DNA of 64,000 bases from Planotetraspora mira (GCF_016863275.1 NZ_BOOO01000013.1:62001-126000), one strand, 5' to 3'. Shown: positions 24,283-33,135, counted from the first letter of the stretch. The notes: generated by a model from the letters alone, not told the origin. A program made the numbers and translations.

Positions 24283-25725
24283 ATGACTAGTACCCCCCGC
24301 GAGATCACGCGCCGGCAGATGATGCGGCGCGTGGGCCTCACCGCCCTCGTCGCCGTTCCCGCCGCCGGCCTGCTCAGCTCCTGCGCCACCTCCGGCGAAA
24401 CGGCCGCCCCGTCCACGGCTCCGAGTGCCGCCGCGACATCGGCCACCAACCCGTTCGGCGTCAAGGCCGACGCGCCCCTCGAGGTCGTGATCTTCAAGGG
24501 TGGTTACAGCGACGAGTACGCGACCCAGTCGCACGAGCCGCTGTACAAGGCCGAGTTCCCGAAGGCGACGATCAAGCACCAGGGCATCCAGACGATCAGC
24601 CAGACCCTGACCCCGCGTTTCGCGAGCGGCGACGTCCCCGACGTCGTGAACAACTCCGGCACGGACAACCTGGACGCCGGTGCGCTGATCGGTGCGGGCC
24701 AGTTGCTCGACCTCACCCCGCTGTTCGAGGCGCCGTCGATCGACGACCCGAGCAAGAAGGTCAAGGACACCCTCGTCCCCGGCACCATCGAGTCGGGCTT
24801 CGGCGGCGACCCGGCCAAGCCGTACACGCTGAACTACGTCTACACCGCCTACGGCCTGTGGTACGACGCGAAGCTGTTCGAGAAGAACGGCTGGACCGCG
24901 CCGAAGACGTTCGAGGAGTTCAAGGCCTTCGCCGAGGCCGCCAAGGCCAAGAACATCGTCCCGTTCGCGTACGCCGGCAAGAACGCCTCGTACTACGCGT
25001 ACTGGATGATCCTGATCTCGGCCGCCAAGATCGGCGGCAACGAGGTCCTGGTCAACATCGACAACCTCGCCGACAACGCCTGGAACCACGACGCGGTCAA
25101 GCAGGCCGCCGCCGCGTGGGCCGAGATCGGCAAGTACATGGACAAGTCCTACGAGGGCCTGATCCACACCGAGGTCCAGACCCAGCAGAACCAGGGCAAG
25201 ATCGCCCTCTACCCGTCGGGCTCCTGGCTGGAGTCGGAGCAGTCCAAGGACACCCCCGCCGGCTTCGAGTACGCCATCGCGCCGACCCCGTCGGTGACGG
25301 CGGCCGACCAGCTGCCCTACGAGGCGATCCGCGCCGCCGCCGGTGAGGGCTACGTCGTGCCGTCCAAGGGCAAGAACGCGACCGGTGGTCTCGAGTACCT
25401 GCGTGTGATGTTGTCCAAGCCGGCGGCCAAGGCCTTCACCGAGAAGACCAAGAGCCTCACGGTCGTCGTCGGCGCCACCGAGGGCCTCACGCTCTCGCCC
25501 GGCCTCACGAGCGTCGTCGCCGCCCAGAACGCGGCCGGCCAGAACGTGGTCACCTACTCGCTGTTCGAGACCTGGTACAAGGAGCTCGAGACCGAGCTCC
25601 GCAAGCAGACGAACGCGCTCATGTTCGGCCGGATCAGCGCCGACGAGTTCGCCTCCAAGATGCAGGCGGCCGCGGACAAGACCAAGGCCGACTCCTCCAT
25701 CTCCAAGCAGTCCCGGAGCGTGTGA
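24283..25725 (+). CDS. ngcE: N-acetylglucosamine/chitobiose-binding lipoprotein NgcE
   Basis: 480 residues. The N-terminus has paired Arg (TRRQMMRR) and a lipobox LLSSC (Cys 34), consistent with Tat-linked lipoprotein export. The mature start NPFGVKADAPLEVVIFKGGY is the recognisable opening of NgcE proteins. The rest (PDVVNNSGTDNLD, SGSWLESEQ, GLEYLRVMLSKPAAKAF) fits the extracellular solute-binding family 1. NgcE delivers GlcNAc and chitobiose to NgcF-NgcG. ATG 24283 follows GGGAG by 5 bases. DasR-like sites upstream agree with an amino-sugar substrate. Confidence 0.85.
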   Translation: MTSTPREITRRQMMRRVGLTALVAVPAAGLLSSCATSGETAAPSTAPSAAATSATNPFGVKADAPLEVVIFKGGYSDEYATQSHEPLYKAEFPKATIKHQGIQTISQTLTPRFASGDVPDVVNNSGTDNLDAGALIGAGQLLDLTPLFEAPSIDDPSKKVKDTLVPGTIESGFGGDPAKPYTLNYVYTAYGLWYDAKLFEKNGWTAPKTFEEFKAFAEAAKAKNIVPFAYAGKNASYYAYWMILISAAKIGGNEVLVNIDNLADNAWNHDAVKQAAAAWAEIGKYMDKSYEGLIHTEVQTQQNQGKIALYPSGSWLESEQSKDTPAGFEYAIAPTPSVTAADQLPYEAIRAAAGEGYVVPSKGKNATGGLEYLRVMLSKPAAKAFTEKTKSLTVVVGATEGLTLSPGLTSVVAAQNAAGQNVVTYSLFETWYKELETELRKQTNALMFGRISADEFASKMQAAADKTKADSSISKQSRSV

Positions 25726-25729
25726 TCCG

Positions 25730-26665
25730 ATGCGGCATGGCAAGTTGTCACCGGTCCTGCTGCGGAAGTACGGCTTCATCGCCTCCTTCCTCGCGGTGCC
25801 GTTGATCCTCTACGTGGTCTTCGTGATCTGGCAGTACATCCAGGCGTTCCAGATCTCGTTCACGAACTCCAGAGGAATCTCGCCCAACTTCGACTACGTC
25901 GGCTTCGACAACTTCACCCGGTTGTTCGACGACGAGGTCTTCTGGGCGGCTGTGCGGCACCATGTGGTGCTCCTGCTTGCCATGCCGCTGATCACCGTCG
26001 CGATAGCCCTGTTCTTCTCCTTCATGCTCAACCTGGGCGGCGGGCAGAAGAACGGGAAGATGACCGGCGTCCCCGGCTCGGCCTTCTACAAGATCGTGTT
26101 CTTCTTCCCGCAGGTCCTGGCGGTCGCCATCGTCGGCGTGTTGTTCCAGGCGATCCTGCGGCCGGACAAGTCCGGCGTCATCAACAGCGCCCTCCATGCC
26201 GTCGGAGTCGATCCGGTCGGATGGCTGATCAGTCCCAGCCTGGCGCTGTGGACGATCATCGGGGTCATGGTCTGGCAGGCCGTCGGCTTCTACGTCGTGC
26301 TCTTCTCGGCCGGCATGTCGTCGATCCCCAGGGACGTCTTCGAGGCGGCCGCGCTGGACGGGGCCGGGCGGTTCGTACTGTTCTTCCGGATCACCCTTCC
26401 GCTGTTGTGGGACACCCTCCAGGTCGGCTGGGTCTATCTCGGCATCGCCGCCTTCGACGGGTTCGCGCTGGTCCAGGTGCTGTCGGTGGACCGTGGCGGC
26501 CCCGACAACGCGACGACCGTGCTGCCCCTCGAGATCTGGCGCACCGCCTTCACCTACTCCAAATACGGCGTCGCGTCCGCCATGGGTGTCGCGCTGTTCT
26601 TCATGACGCTGACGTTCGCGGTGCTCACCCTCCGGGTGACCCGGCGCGAGAGGATCGAGTTCTAG
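25730..26665 (+). CDS. ngcF: ABC sugar permease NgcF
   Basis: 311 residues, six membrane helices of the MalF type. The EAA loop EAAALDGAGRFVLFFRITLP is at about 205-224 and contacts the ATPase. The start lies 4 bp after the ngcE stop, so the two are co-translated or tightly coupled. It forms the membrane channel with NgcG. No ATPase gene is in the operon; actinomycete sugar transporters of this type share MsiK, encoded elsewhere. Confidence 0.88.
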   Translation: MRHGKLSPVLLRKYGFIASFLAVPLILYVVFVIWQYIQAFQISFTNSRGISPNFDYVGFDNFTRLFDDEVFWAAVRHHVVLLLAMPLITVAIALFFSFMLNLGGGQKNGKMTGVPGSAFYKIVFFFPQVLAVAIVGVLFQAILRPDKSGVINSALHAVGVDPVGWLISPSLALWTIIGVMVWQAVGFYVVLFSAGMSSIPRDVFEAAALDGAGRFVLFFRITLPLLWDTLQVGWVYLGIAAFDGFALVQVLSVDRGGPDNATTVLPLEIWRTAFTYSKYGVASAMGVALFFMTLTFAVLTLRVTRRERIEF

Positions 26666-26666
26666 C

Positions 26667-27569
26667 GTGGCGACCGATGTGATGCCCGTGGCCTCCGCCG
26701 AGGCCTCGACCAGCCGCAAGCAGGGGCGTGGGCGCTCGGTCAACGTCTTCGGCGGGCTCTCCCATGTGGCCCTGCTGATCTGGGCGATCCTGGTGATCTT
26801 CCCGATCGTGTGGACCTTCCTCGCGTCCTTCAAGACCAACACCGAACTCTTCGGCGACACCCCGCTGGCGTTGCCCCACCAGTTCCACTGGGACGCCTGG
26901 GGCCGTGCGTGGGCGAAGGCCCACATCGGGCTCTACCTGGTGAACACCATCAAGGTCGTGGCGATCTCCACGTTCCTCACGATGTTGTTCGGCTCGATGG
27001 CGGCCTACGTGCTCGCCCGGTACACCTTCTTCGGCAACAAGGCCATCTACCTGCTGTTCGTCTCCGGCCTTTCGTTCCCGGTGTTCCTCGCTCTCGCCCC
27101 GCTGTGGCTGACGATGAAGAACCTCGGGTTGCTCGGCACGCACACCGGCGTGGTCCTCGTGTACGTGGCCTACTCGCTGCCGTTCACGGTGTTCTTCCTC
27201 ACGGCCTTCTTCAGAACCCTGCCGACCTCGGTCGGGGAGGCGGCGATGATGGACGGCTGCTCGCACACCCGCACGTTCTTCCAGATCATGATGCCGATGG
27301 CCAAGCCCGGCCTGGTCAGCATCACGATCTTCAACGTGATCGGGCAGTGGAACCAGTACCTGCTGCCGATCGTCCTGCTGCCGGGCGACGCCCAGGACAA
27401 GTGGCTGATCACCCAGGGAATCGCCAACATCTCGACCAACGCGGGGTACGAGGCCGACTGGGCCGGGCTGTTCGCCGCGCTGAGCATGGCGATCATCCCC
27501 GTCCTGATCGTCTACATCATCTTCCAGCGTCAGATCCAGTCGGGCCTGACCACGGGAGCGCTCAAGTAG
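26667..27569 (+). CDS. ngcG: ABC sugar permease NgcG
   Basis: 300 residues, MalG-type permease with a 25-residue polar N-tail and six helices. The EAA loop is EAAMMDGCSHTRTFFQIMMP near 192-211. GTG 26667 lies one base after the ngcF stop. It completes the GlcNAc/chitobiose transporter with NgcE and NgcF. No chitobiase or GlcNAc kinase follows; the operon ends here, as the next gene is an unrelated pterin enzyme. Confidence 0.88.
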   Translation: MATDVMPVASAEASTSRKQGRGRSVNVFGGLSHVALLIWAILVIFPIVWTFLASFKTNTELFGDTPLALPHQFHWDAWGRAWAKAHIGLYLVNTIKVVAISTFLTMLFGSMAAYVLARYTFFGNKAIYLLFVSGLSFPVFLALAPLWLTMKNLGLLGTHTGVVLVYVAYSLPFTVFFLTAFFRTLPTSVGEAAMMDGCSHTRTFFQIMMPMAKPGLVSITIFNVIGQWNQYLLPIVLLPGDAQDKWLITQGIANISTNAGYEADWAGLFAALSMAIIPVLIVYIIFQRQIQSGLTTGALK

Positions 27570-27621
27570 CCCCCGGTGTGGCGTGGTTCCGCCTTCTGGT
27601 GATTCGTGATGTCCTGGGGGC

Positions 27622-27879
27622 ATGTACGAGGCTTCCGAATGGGCCCGCAACGGGGACACCATCCACCGCACCGTGGTCGCACCCGACTTCCGTACGGCCA
27701 TCGCGATCGTGAACGACATCGCCGAGCAGGCCGAGGCCCTGAACCACCATCCCGACATCGACATCCGCTGGCGGACCCTGCATCTGGCCCTCACCACGCA
27801 CGACGCGGGCGGCCTCACCGACCTCGACTACAAGCTGGCGGCCCGGATCGACGGCATCGTCGCCGACCACCAGGCCTAG
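27622..27879 (+). CDS. 4a-hydroxytetrahydrobiopterin dehydratase (PCD/DCoH)
   Basis: 85 residues, a complete short PCD. The active-site block HHPDIDIRWRTLHLALTTHD contains the two catalytic His (HHP) and the conserved W-x-L. It is followed by GGLTDLDYKLAARID. The enzyme dehydrates 4a-hydroxy-tetrahydropterin made by aromatic amino acid hydroxylases. It is slightly short at the N-terminus compared with the common 95-100 residues. GGGGG lies 2-6 bases before ATG 27622. No hydroxylase gene is nearby. Confidence 0.88.
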   Translation: MYEASEWARNGDTIHRTVVAPDFRTAIAIVNDIAEQAEALNHHPDIDIRWRTLHLALTTHDAGGLTDLDYKLAARIDGIVADHQA

Positions 27880-27896
27880 GCGGGCCCGCCCCGTTG

Positions 27897-28769
27897 TCAG
27901 CCGAAGACCGCCGGGGGCGGGACCGGCGCGAGGACCGCGTCGCCGTCGTGGATGGGACGAGCCCCCGCGACGAACTTCGACAGGTCCTCGCCCCACATGC
28001 ACCGGGCCTGGGTGAGGCCGCCTGCCGTCCTCCTCGTCAGGGGGCCGACCGGCAACTCCGCGGTGGAGGCGGCGATCACCAGGTTGCCGAAGCGCCGGCC
28101 CCGCAGGATGCCCGGCTCGCCGAGCAGCGCGACATGCCGGAAGACCCCGGCGACCGTGGAGACCACCCGCTTGGCGAAGGCCAGTCCGCTCCCGTCGGCC
28201 ACGTTGATCACCAGCGTTCCGGCAGGCCGCAGGATCCGGGAGACCTCCGCCATGTACTCGGTCGTGGCGAGCTCCACCGGCATCGTCGCGCCCGAGAACG
28301 CGTCGAGCACGAACAGGTCCGCGGAGCCGTCGGAAAGCCCTGTGACGGCCGTACGGCCGTCGAGCATCCGGACCTTCAGCCGGGGCACGGACTTCAGCCT
28401 GAGCTGGTCACGGACCAGCTGGACGAGCTTCTCGTCGGGCTCCACCACGATGTGCCGCGAGCCCGGCCGGGACGCGGAGACGTAGCGGGGGAAGGTGCAG
28501 GCGCCGCCGCCGACGTGGACGGCGTCGACCGGCCCGTCCGGCAGGCAGTCGACGACCGTGGCCATCAGTTGGACGTAGGAGAACTCGAGATAGGAAGGGT
28601 CGCTGAGATCGACGTAGGATTGGGGCACCCCGCCGACGCTGAGCATCCATCCGTCCGGGCGGTCGAGATCGCGTAAGAGCTCCACCTCGCCGAAGGTCAC
28701 CGGATACCGGCCCGGAAGCGGCTGCTTCTCCCTCGCCACCTCGATCTCCTTCAGCGTGATGTAAGGCAC
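27897..28769 (-). CDS. Class I SAM-dependent methyltransferase, spermidine synthase-like
   Basis: 290 residues from GTG 28769. SAM-binding motif I is VDAVHVGGGACTFPRYV and motif II HIVVEPDEKLVQLVRDQL. DLFVLDAFSGATMP is at the place where spermidine synthases have their catalytic Asp. Such spermidine synthase-like proteins without polyamine context are common in actinomycetes, and their acceptor is unknown. GTG 28769 follows GGGGGGA by 4 bases. The in-frame ATG at 28799 overlaps the divergent PBP start and is less likely. Confidence 0.8.
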   Translation of the reverse strand: MPYITLKEIEVAREKQPLPGRYPVTFGEVELLRDLDRPDGWMLSVGGVPQSYVDLSDPSYLEFSYVQLMATVVDCLPDGPVDAVHVGGGACTFPRYVSASRPGSRHIVVEPDEKLVQLVRDQLRLKSVPRLKVRMLDGRTAVTGLSDGSADLFVLDAFSGATMPVELATTEYMAEVSRILRPAGTLVINVADGSGLAFAKRVVSTVAGVFRHVALLGEPGILRGRRFGNLVIAASTAELPVGPLTRRTAGGLTQARCMWGEDLSKFVAGARPIHDGDAVLAPVPPPAVFG

Positions 28770-28797
28770 TCGTCCCCCCGCGAGAGGCCCGGACTGC

Positions 28798-30405
28798 ATG
28801 TCAAACCGTACGCGAACACGAGCGCTGCTCGTTCTCTTCACCATCGCGGGCGCCATCGTGGTCACCGGGGTGCTCGGACTGTTCACGTCCGGCCGACCGG
28901 CGCCGGCCGCAGCGCCGACGACGGCGACGCCGACGGTCACACCGCAGCCGGAGGGTACTCCGGAGCGGACGGCCGCGATCTATCTGCGGGCGTGGGAGGC
29001 GGCGGACTACGGCAGGATGCGGGAGCTGACCGACGACCCGCCCGCCGACTTCGCCACCCAGCACGCACGGTTCGAAGAGGCTCTGGCGGCGGAGTCACTG
29101 CGGCTGACGGCGGGCCAGACCGTCATGACCGGGGAGGACACCGCGGAGGTGCCCATCACCGAGGCCCGCGAGCTCCCGGGCTACGGCCCGTGGTCCTATC
29201 GCTCGACGTTGCGGCTCGGGATCAGGGACCAGACCTGGAAGGTCCTGTGGGCGCCCGCCGTCATGCACCCCGACCTCGCACCGGGGGGCGGGCTCCGCAG
29301 GTCCTCCGACGCCACCGGCGTCACGGCCGGACGGCTCGTCACCCAAGAGGGGCGCGACTTCCCCGCGGACAGCGACGCCGAGGCGTACCTCGAGCGGCTG
29401 ACGACGGCGATCCCCGTACCGCAGGGGGGCACGCCCGTGGGCTGGCGGGTCGAGGTGGACAACCCAGGAGAGCCGGGGGAGCCGCTCGTCGAGTACACGC
29501 CCGAGCCGCCGAAGGGCACCAAGACCACCATCGAGTGGGCGGCGCAGGCGTCGGCCGCCCGTGCGCTCGACGGGGTGCGGAACCCGGCCGCCATCGTGGC
29601 GGTGCGGCCGTCGACGGGCGAGGTCCTCGCGGTCGCCGACCGCCTGGGCGGGCGGAAGGCGTTCGAGCAGAAATACGCCCCCGGCTCCACGTTCAAGACC
29701 GTCACGGCGGCGGCTCTGCTCAACGCGGGGATGTCCACGGAGACCGTCGTCGACTGCCCGGCCGCCTACACGATCCCGGGCGGGCGCTCGATCGACAACT
29801 ACCGGGGAGAGGCGCACGGAACGGTCACGCTGCGCCAGGCGTACGCGCTGTCCTGCAACACCACCTTCGCCCGGCTGGCGGTCGAGCGGCTGACTCCCGA
29901 CACCCTGGTCGAGCAGGCGCGGGCGTTCGGCTTCGGGGTCCCCCTGTCGACCGGGGTCGGCGGGACCTGCGGCAGCCTGCGGCGGCCGGAGAACGATGAC
30001 GCGCTCGCCGAGGACTCCTTCGGCCAGGGGACGGTCGAGGCGAGCCCCCTGTGCATGGCGCTGGTCGCGGCGGCGGTGCAGAGCGGTGAGTGGCGGCCGC
30101 CCCGGCTGATGCCCTCGGCGGACGCCGCCGGCCGGTCGCAGAGCGTGCCGCTGCCCTCCGGAGTGGCCGCGGGGCTTCGCACGCTGATGAACGCGGTGAC
30201 CGCCGACGGCACCGCGGCCGACGCCGGGCTGCCCGACGGCGTGGCAGGCAAGACCGGCACCGCCGAGGACTGGCAGGGCGGCGCGGACCACGCCTGGTTC
30301 ATCGGATACTGGGGCGATCTGGCGTTCGCCGTGTTCGTCGAGCACGGAGGCACGGGCCGCGACGCGGCCGTCCCGATCGCCGCCCGTTTTCTCAAGGCTT
30401 TGTAA
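28798..30405 (+). CDS. Penicillin-binding protein (transpeptidase domain, MecA-N-like region)
   Basis: 535 residues: membrane anchor at about 8-30, an NTF2-like MecA_N-type domain (about 55-150), a linker domain, then a transpeptidase domain. The active-site motifs are complete: S297-T-F-K300, S352-C-N354 and K485-T-G487. It is a class B-like D,D-transpeptidase acting outside the membrane in cross-linking or sporulation wall synthesis; the exact role is unknown. It is shorter than typical class B PBPs because the dimerisation domain is reduced. The stop is followed directly by the long palindrome at 30410-30458. Confidence 0.88.
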   Translation: MSNRTRTRALLVLFTIAGAIVVTGVLGLFTSGRPAPAAAPTTATPTVTPQPEGTPERTAAIYLRAWEAADYGRMRELTDDPPADFATQHARFEEALAAESLRLTAGQTVMTGEDTAEVPITEARELPGYGPWSYRSTLRLGIRDQTWKVLWAPAVMHPDLAPGGGLRRSSDATGVTAGRLVTQEGRDFPADSDAEAYLERLTTAIPVPQGGTPVGWRVEVDNPGEPGEPLVEYTPEPPKGTKTTIEWAAQASAARALDGVRNPAAIVAVRPSTGEVLAVADRLGGRKAFEQKYAPGSTFKTVTAAALLNAGMSTETVVDCPAAYTIPGGRSIDNYRGEAHGTVTLRQAYALSCNTTFARLAVERLTPDTLVEQARAFGFGVPLSTGVGGTCGSLRRPENDDALAEDSFGQGTVEASPLCMALVAAAVQSGEWRPPRLMPSADAAGRSQSVPLPSGVAAGLRTLMNAVTADGTAADAGLPDGVAGKTGTAEDWQGGADHAWFIGYWGDLAFAVFVEHGGTGRDAAVPIAARFLKAL

Positions 30406-30409
30406 CGTA

Positions 30410-30458
30410 CGTCACAACCTACGGTAGCGTAACTTACGCTAACGTAGGTTACGTGACG
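30410..30458. promoter_or_regulatory. 49-bp hyphenated palindrome (operator or hairpin)
   Basis: AACCTACGGTAGCGTAA (30416-30432), one base, then TTACGCTAACGTAGGTT (30434-30450) pair at 16 of 17 positions. Outer arms CGTCAC (30410-30415) and GTGACG (30453-30458) extend it. It starts 5 bp after the PBP stop and reaches into the hemolysin III start, so it can be a terminator hairpin, a multi-site TetR-type operator, or both. Confidence 0.7.
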
Positions 30459-31112
30459 ACGATCTCTATGGAGCGGGTGGGCAAGCCGAAGCTCCGCGGC
30501 TGGCTGCACGCGGGCGCCGTGCCCGCGACGCTGGTGGGCGGGTTCGTGCTGGTGGCCCTCGGGCCCACGTTGCAGGCCAGGCTGGCCGCGGTGATCTACG
30601 CGATCACATCCGGCCTGCTGTTCGGCGTCTCCGCGACCTATCACCGGGGCAGGCTCTCCCCGGGTGTCACGGAGGTGCTGCGCCGGTTCGACCACGCCAA
30701 CATCTATCTCGTGATCGCGGGCACCTACACCCCCTTCGCGGTGCTGGCCCTGGACGGGATCGCCCGGGTGGCCGTGTTGTCGGTCATCTGGGTGGGCGCG
30801 ACCGTCGGAGTGCTGTTCCGCGTGTTGTGGCTGCGGGCCCCCCGCTGGCTCTACACGGCGCTCTACATCGGGCTGGGCTGGACGGCGATGTTCGTCATGC
30901 CGCAGTTGTTCGCGGGGGCGGGTGTCGCCGCGGGGATCCTGGTCCTCGCCGGCGGCCTCCTCTACTCGGCGGGGGCGGTCGTGTACGGCCTGCGCCGCCC
31001 CGACCCCTCGCCCCGGTGGTTCGGCTTCCACGAGGTCTTCCACGCCTTCACGATCGCCGCCTACGTCGTCCAGTACGTGGCGGTCTCCCTGGTCGTGTAC
31101 GCCGCCGTCTGA
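30453..31112 (+). CDS. Hemolysin III family membrane protein
   Basis: 219 residues with seven predicted helices. HlyIII/PAQR markers are ATYHRGRL in helix 2, FDHANIYLVIAGTYTPF (the His/Asp region) and FHEVFHAFTIAAY with two His near the C-terminus. These His probably bind zinc. The family includes bacterial channel-like proteins and PAQR receptors; the name hemolysin is historical. The start is GTG 30453 or ATG 30468; neither has a strong ribosome-binding site. The GTG lies in the right arm of the long palindrome, so a bound repressor would block both transcription and initiation. Confidence 0.87.
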   Translation: MTTISMERVGKPKLRGWLHAGAVPATLVGGFVLVALGPTLQARLAAVIYAITSGLLFGVSATYHRGRLSPGVTEVLRRFDHANIYLVIAGTYTPFAVLALDGIARVAVLSVIWVGATVGVLFRVLWLRAPRWLYTALYIGLGWTAMFVMPQLFAGAGVAAGILVLAGGLLYSAGAVVYGLRRPDPSPRWFGFHEVFHAFTIAAYVVQYVAVSLVVYAAV

Positions 31113-31120
31113 TCTGCGCC

Positions 31121-31191
31121 CCGTGATCTACGCCCCCGTGATCCACGCCCCGTGATCTACGCCCCGTGATCCATGCCGCCTGATCACGGGG
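31121..31191. repeat. Short tandem repeat ending in a perfect hairpin
   Basis: CGTGATC starts at 31122, 31137, 31151 and 31165, with units of 14-15 bp (CCCCGTGATCTACG type). The last unit pairs with GATCACGGGG: CCCCGTGATC (31162-31171), a 10-base loop, GATCACGGGG (31182-31191). This should act as a terminator after the hemolysin III gene. Confidence 0.8.
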
Positions 31192-31319
31192 CAGGTCTTG
31201 CCTCGGACGCGCCTGCTGGCGAAAAATGTTCTCCTAAGGGGATAGTTTTGTGGAAACTGTTCACAGCTACCACCCGGTATGAGGGAATTGTGTTGGTCCC
31301 GACGTAATGCGGAGGCGGC

Positions 31320-32606
31320 ATGGATCCCAGCGCTGTACACGACGGCCTCGCCCGGCACCTGCTCGTCGACGGTTACCGGCTGGTGCTCGACCTCGACAGG
31401 AGTGCGGGGTCGTGGCTGGTCGACGTCCGTGACGGCAGAAGGTATCTGGACTTCTACACGTTCTTCGCGTCGTCCCCCCTGGGGATGAACCCCTTCGCCG
31501 CCGACCCCGAGTTCCTGGCGCTGCTCGGACGTGTGGCCGCCAACAAGCCGGCCAACTCCGACCTCTACACCGTCCATCTCGCCGAGTTCGTGGAGACCTT
31601 CCAGCGGGTGCTGGGCGATCCCGAGTTGCCCCACCTGTTCTTCGTCGAGGGCGGCGCGCTGGCCGTGGAGAACGCCCTCAAGTGCGCCTTCGACTGGAAG
31701 AGCCGGTGGAACGAGGCCAACGGCCGCCACCCCGGTCTGGGCACCAAGGTCCTCCACCTGACCCGTGCCTTCCACGGGCGCAGCGGCTACACGCTCTCGC
31801 TGACCAACACCGACCCGGTGAAGACCGACCGGTTCCCCAAGTTCGGCTGGCCCAGGATCGACGTGCCCGCGATCCATTTCGGCGACGTCGAGAACGCCGA
31901 GGAACGGGCCCTGTCCCAGGCGCGTGAGGCGTTCGACCGGTTCCGCCACGACATCGCCTGCTTCATCGCCGAGCCGATCCAGGGCGAGGGCGGGGACAAC
32001 CACATGCGTCCCGAGTTCCTGCAGGCGATGCAGGCGCTGTGCCACGAGAACGAGGCGCTCTTCGTCCTCGACGAGGTGCAGACCGGTGTCGGTCTCACCG
32101 GCACTCCGTGGGCCTACCAGCAGCTCGGCCTGGCCCCGGACATCGTGGCGTTCGCGAAGAAGGTCCAGGTGGGCGGCATCATGGCCGGCCGCAGGGTCGA
32201 TCTCGTCCCCGACAACGTCTTCGCGGTGAGCGGGAGGATCAACTCGACGTGGGGCGGCGGGCTCGTGGACATGGTCCGCTCACGCGGGATGCTGGAGATC
32301 ATCGAACGCGACGGGCTGATCCCGCGGGCGGCGATCCTGGGGGAGAAACTACTCGGCGCGCTGCGCGGGCTCGAGGCCGAGGGGCTCGTGACGAACGCCC
32401 GGGGACGCGGTCTGATGTGCGCGTTCGACATCCCCGACCCCGGCGGGCTGGTCGACCGGCTCCGGGAGGACGAGGCGATCCTCGTGTTGTCCTGTGGGGA
32501 CAGTTCCGTCCGGCTGCGCCCTGCCCTGTCCGTCCAGCCCGAGGAGCTGGAGTACGGGCTGGCGGGCCTGCGCAACGCCCTGACCCGCGTCTCAGTCGCT
32601 CCCTGA
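31320..32606 (+). CDS. lat: L-lysine 6-transaminase
   Basis: 428 residues, class III PLP aminotransferase with lysine 6-transaminase features: the opening YRLVLDLDRSAGSWLVDVRD, TFFASSPLGMNP, FFVEGGALAVENALK, AEPIQGEGGDNH, DEVQTGVGLTG and the PLP-lysine region FAKKVQVGG (K280/K281). It converts lysine to alpha-aminoadipate semialdehyde, for lysine catabolism or for aminoadipate used in beta-lactams. GGAGG precedes ATG 31320. No semialdehyde dehydrogenase, lrp or beta-lactam gene is next to it, so catabolism or starvation metabolism is more likely. Confidence 0.88.
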   Translation: MDPSAVHDGLARHLLVDGYRLVLDLDRSAGSWLVDVRDGRRYLDFYTFFASSPLGMNPFAADPEFLALLGRVAANKPANSDLYTVHLAEFVETFQRVLGDPELPHLFFVEGGALAVENALKCAFDWKSRWNEANGRHPGLGTKVLHLTRAFHGRSGYTLSLTNTDPVKTDRFPKFGWPRIDVPAIHFGDVENAEERALSQAREAFDRFRHDIACFIAEPIQGEGGDNHMRPEFLQAMQALCHENEALFVLDEVQTGVGLTGTPWAYQQLGLAPDIVAFAKKVQVGGIMAGRRVDLVPDNVFAVSGRINSTWGGGLVDMVRSRGMLEIIERDGLIPRAAILGEKLLGALRGLEAEGLVTNARGRGLMCAFDIPDPGGLVDRLREDEAILVLSCGDSSVRLRPALSVQPEELEYGLAGLRNALTRVSVAP

Positions 32607-32650
32607 CCCCGGTGCGGTGACCACCGGGACGAGGGGGTGACGGGGGGCTC

Positions 32651-32872
32651 TCATGCCCCAGGGTCGGTTCCGCCGAGCCAGCGCCCGATCGCCGTGACGC
32701 GCGATGCGACGCCGAGCTTGGCGTAGATGCGGTTGACGTGGTTCTTGACGGTCTTTTCGCTGAGGAACAGGCGCTGGGCGATCTCGCCGTTGGAATGACC
32801 GGTGGCGATCAGGTCCATGACCTCGGTCTCCCGTTTGCTCAGTCCCATTCCCGTGCGGTCGTCGACTCTCAT
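32651..32872 (-). CDS. Stand-alone LuxR-type DNA-binding protein
   Basis: 73 residues, almost nothing but a LuxR helix-turn-helix: [23 protein letters not shown], then [18 protein letters not shown]. There is no receiver or ligand domain. Such mini-regulators exist in actinomycetes (WhiE/GerE-like size), and GerE is of this length. It may bind DNA as a dimer and answer only to its own level. The neighbouring tRNA and lat genes give no clue to targets. Confidence 0.82.
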   Translation of the reverse strand: MRVDDRTGMGLSKRETEVMDLIATGHSNGEIAQRLFLSEKTVKNHVNRIYAKLGVASRVTAIGRWLGGTDPGA

Positions 32873-33019
32873 CCGGCCTCCGAGTCAAAGATCGCCGAGG
32901 CCCCCCGCCCATCCGGCGTTGCGGTCGTCAGGTGAGCATAACTCGCAATATCTACCTTTGGGGGCAATGTTCGCTGACTTGCTCGCGTCAGCCGCATGAT
33001 CTGCCGCAAGCGCGCAAAA

Positions 33020-33055
33020 CGGGAACGGCCGGTCCCTGAGGACCGGCCGTTCCCG
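33020..33055 (-). terminator. Terminator after tRNA-His
   Basis: A perfect 16-bp stem closed by a CTGA tetraloop: CGGGAACGGCCGGTCC (33020-33035) and its complement at 33040-33055. It begins 3 bases after the tRNA CCA end on the minus strand. Confidence 0.9.
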
Positions 33056-33058
33056 TAC

Positions 33059-33135
33059 TGGGGTGAGTGATGGGACTTGAACCCACGACATCCAGGACCA
33101 CAACCTGGCGCTCTGCCAGCTGAGCTACACCCACC
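33059..33135 (-). tRNA. tRNA-His (anticodon GTG)
   Basis: The minus strand folds into a full cloverleaf. The acceptor stem is GTGGGTG with CACTCAC (one G-T pair), the anticodon arm CCAGG-TTGTGGT-CCTGG gives GTG, and the T arm is GTGGGTTCAAGTCCCAT. The histidine-specific extra G-1 is encoded at 33135 opposite C73 (33062), and the 3' CCA is encoded (33061-33059). It lies downstream of orn on the same strand, an arrangement also seen in other actinomycetes. Confidence 0.95.

Noticed and set aside
31320-32606. Part of a beta-lactam (cephamycin) cluster
   Set aside because: None of the expected genes (pcbAB, pcbC, cefD and others) is present on either side.
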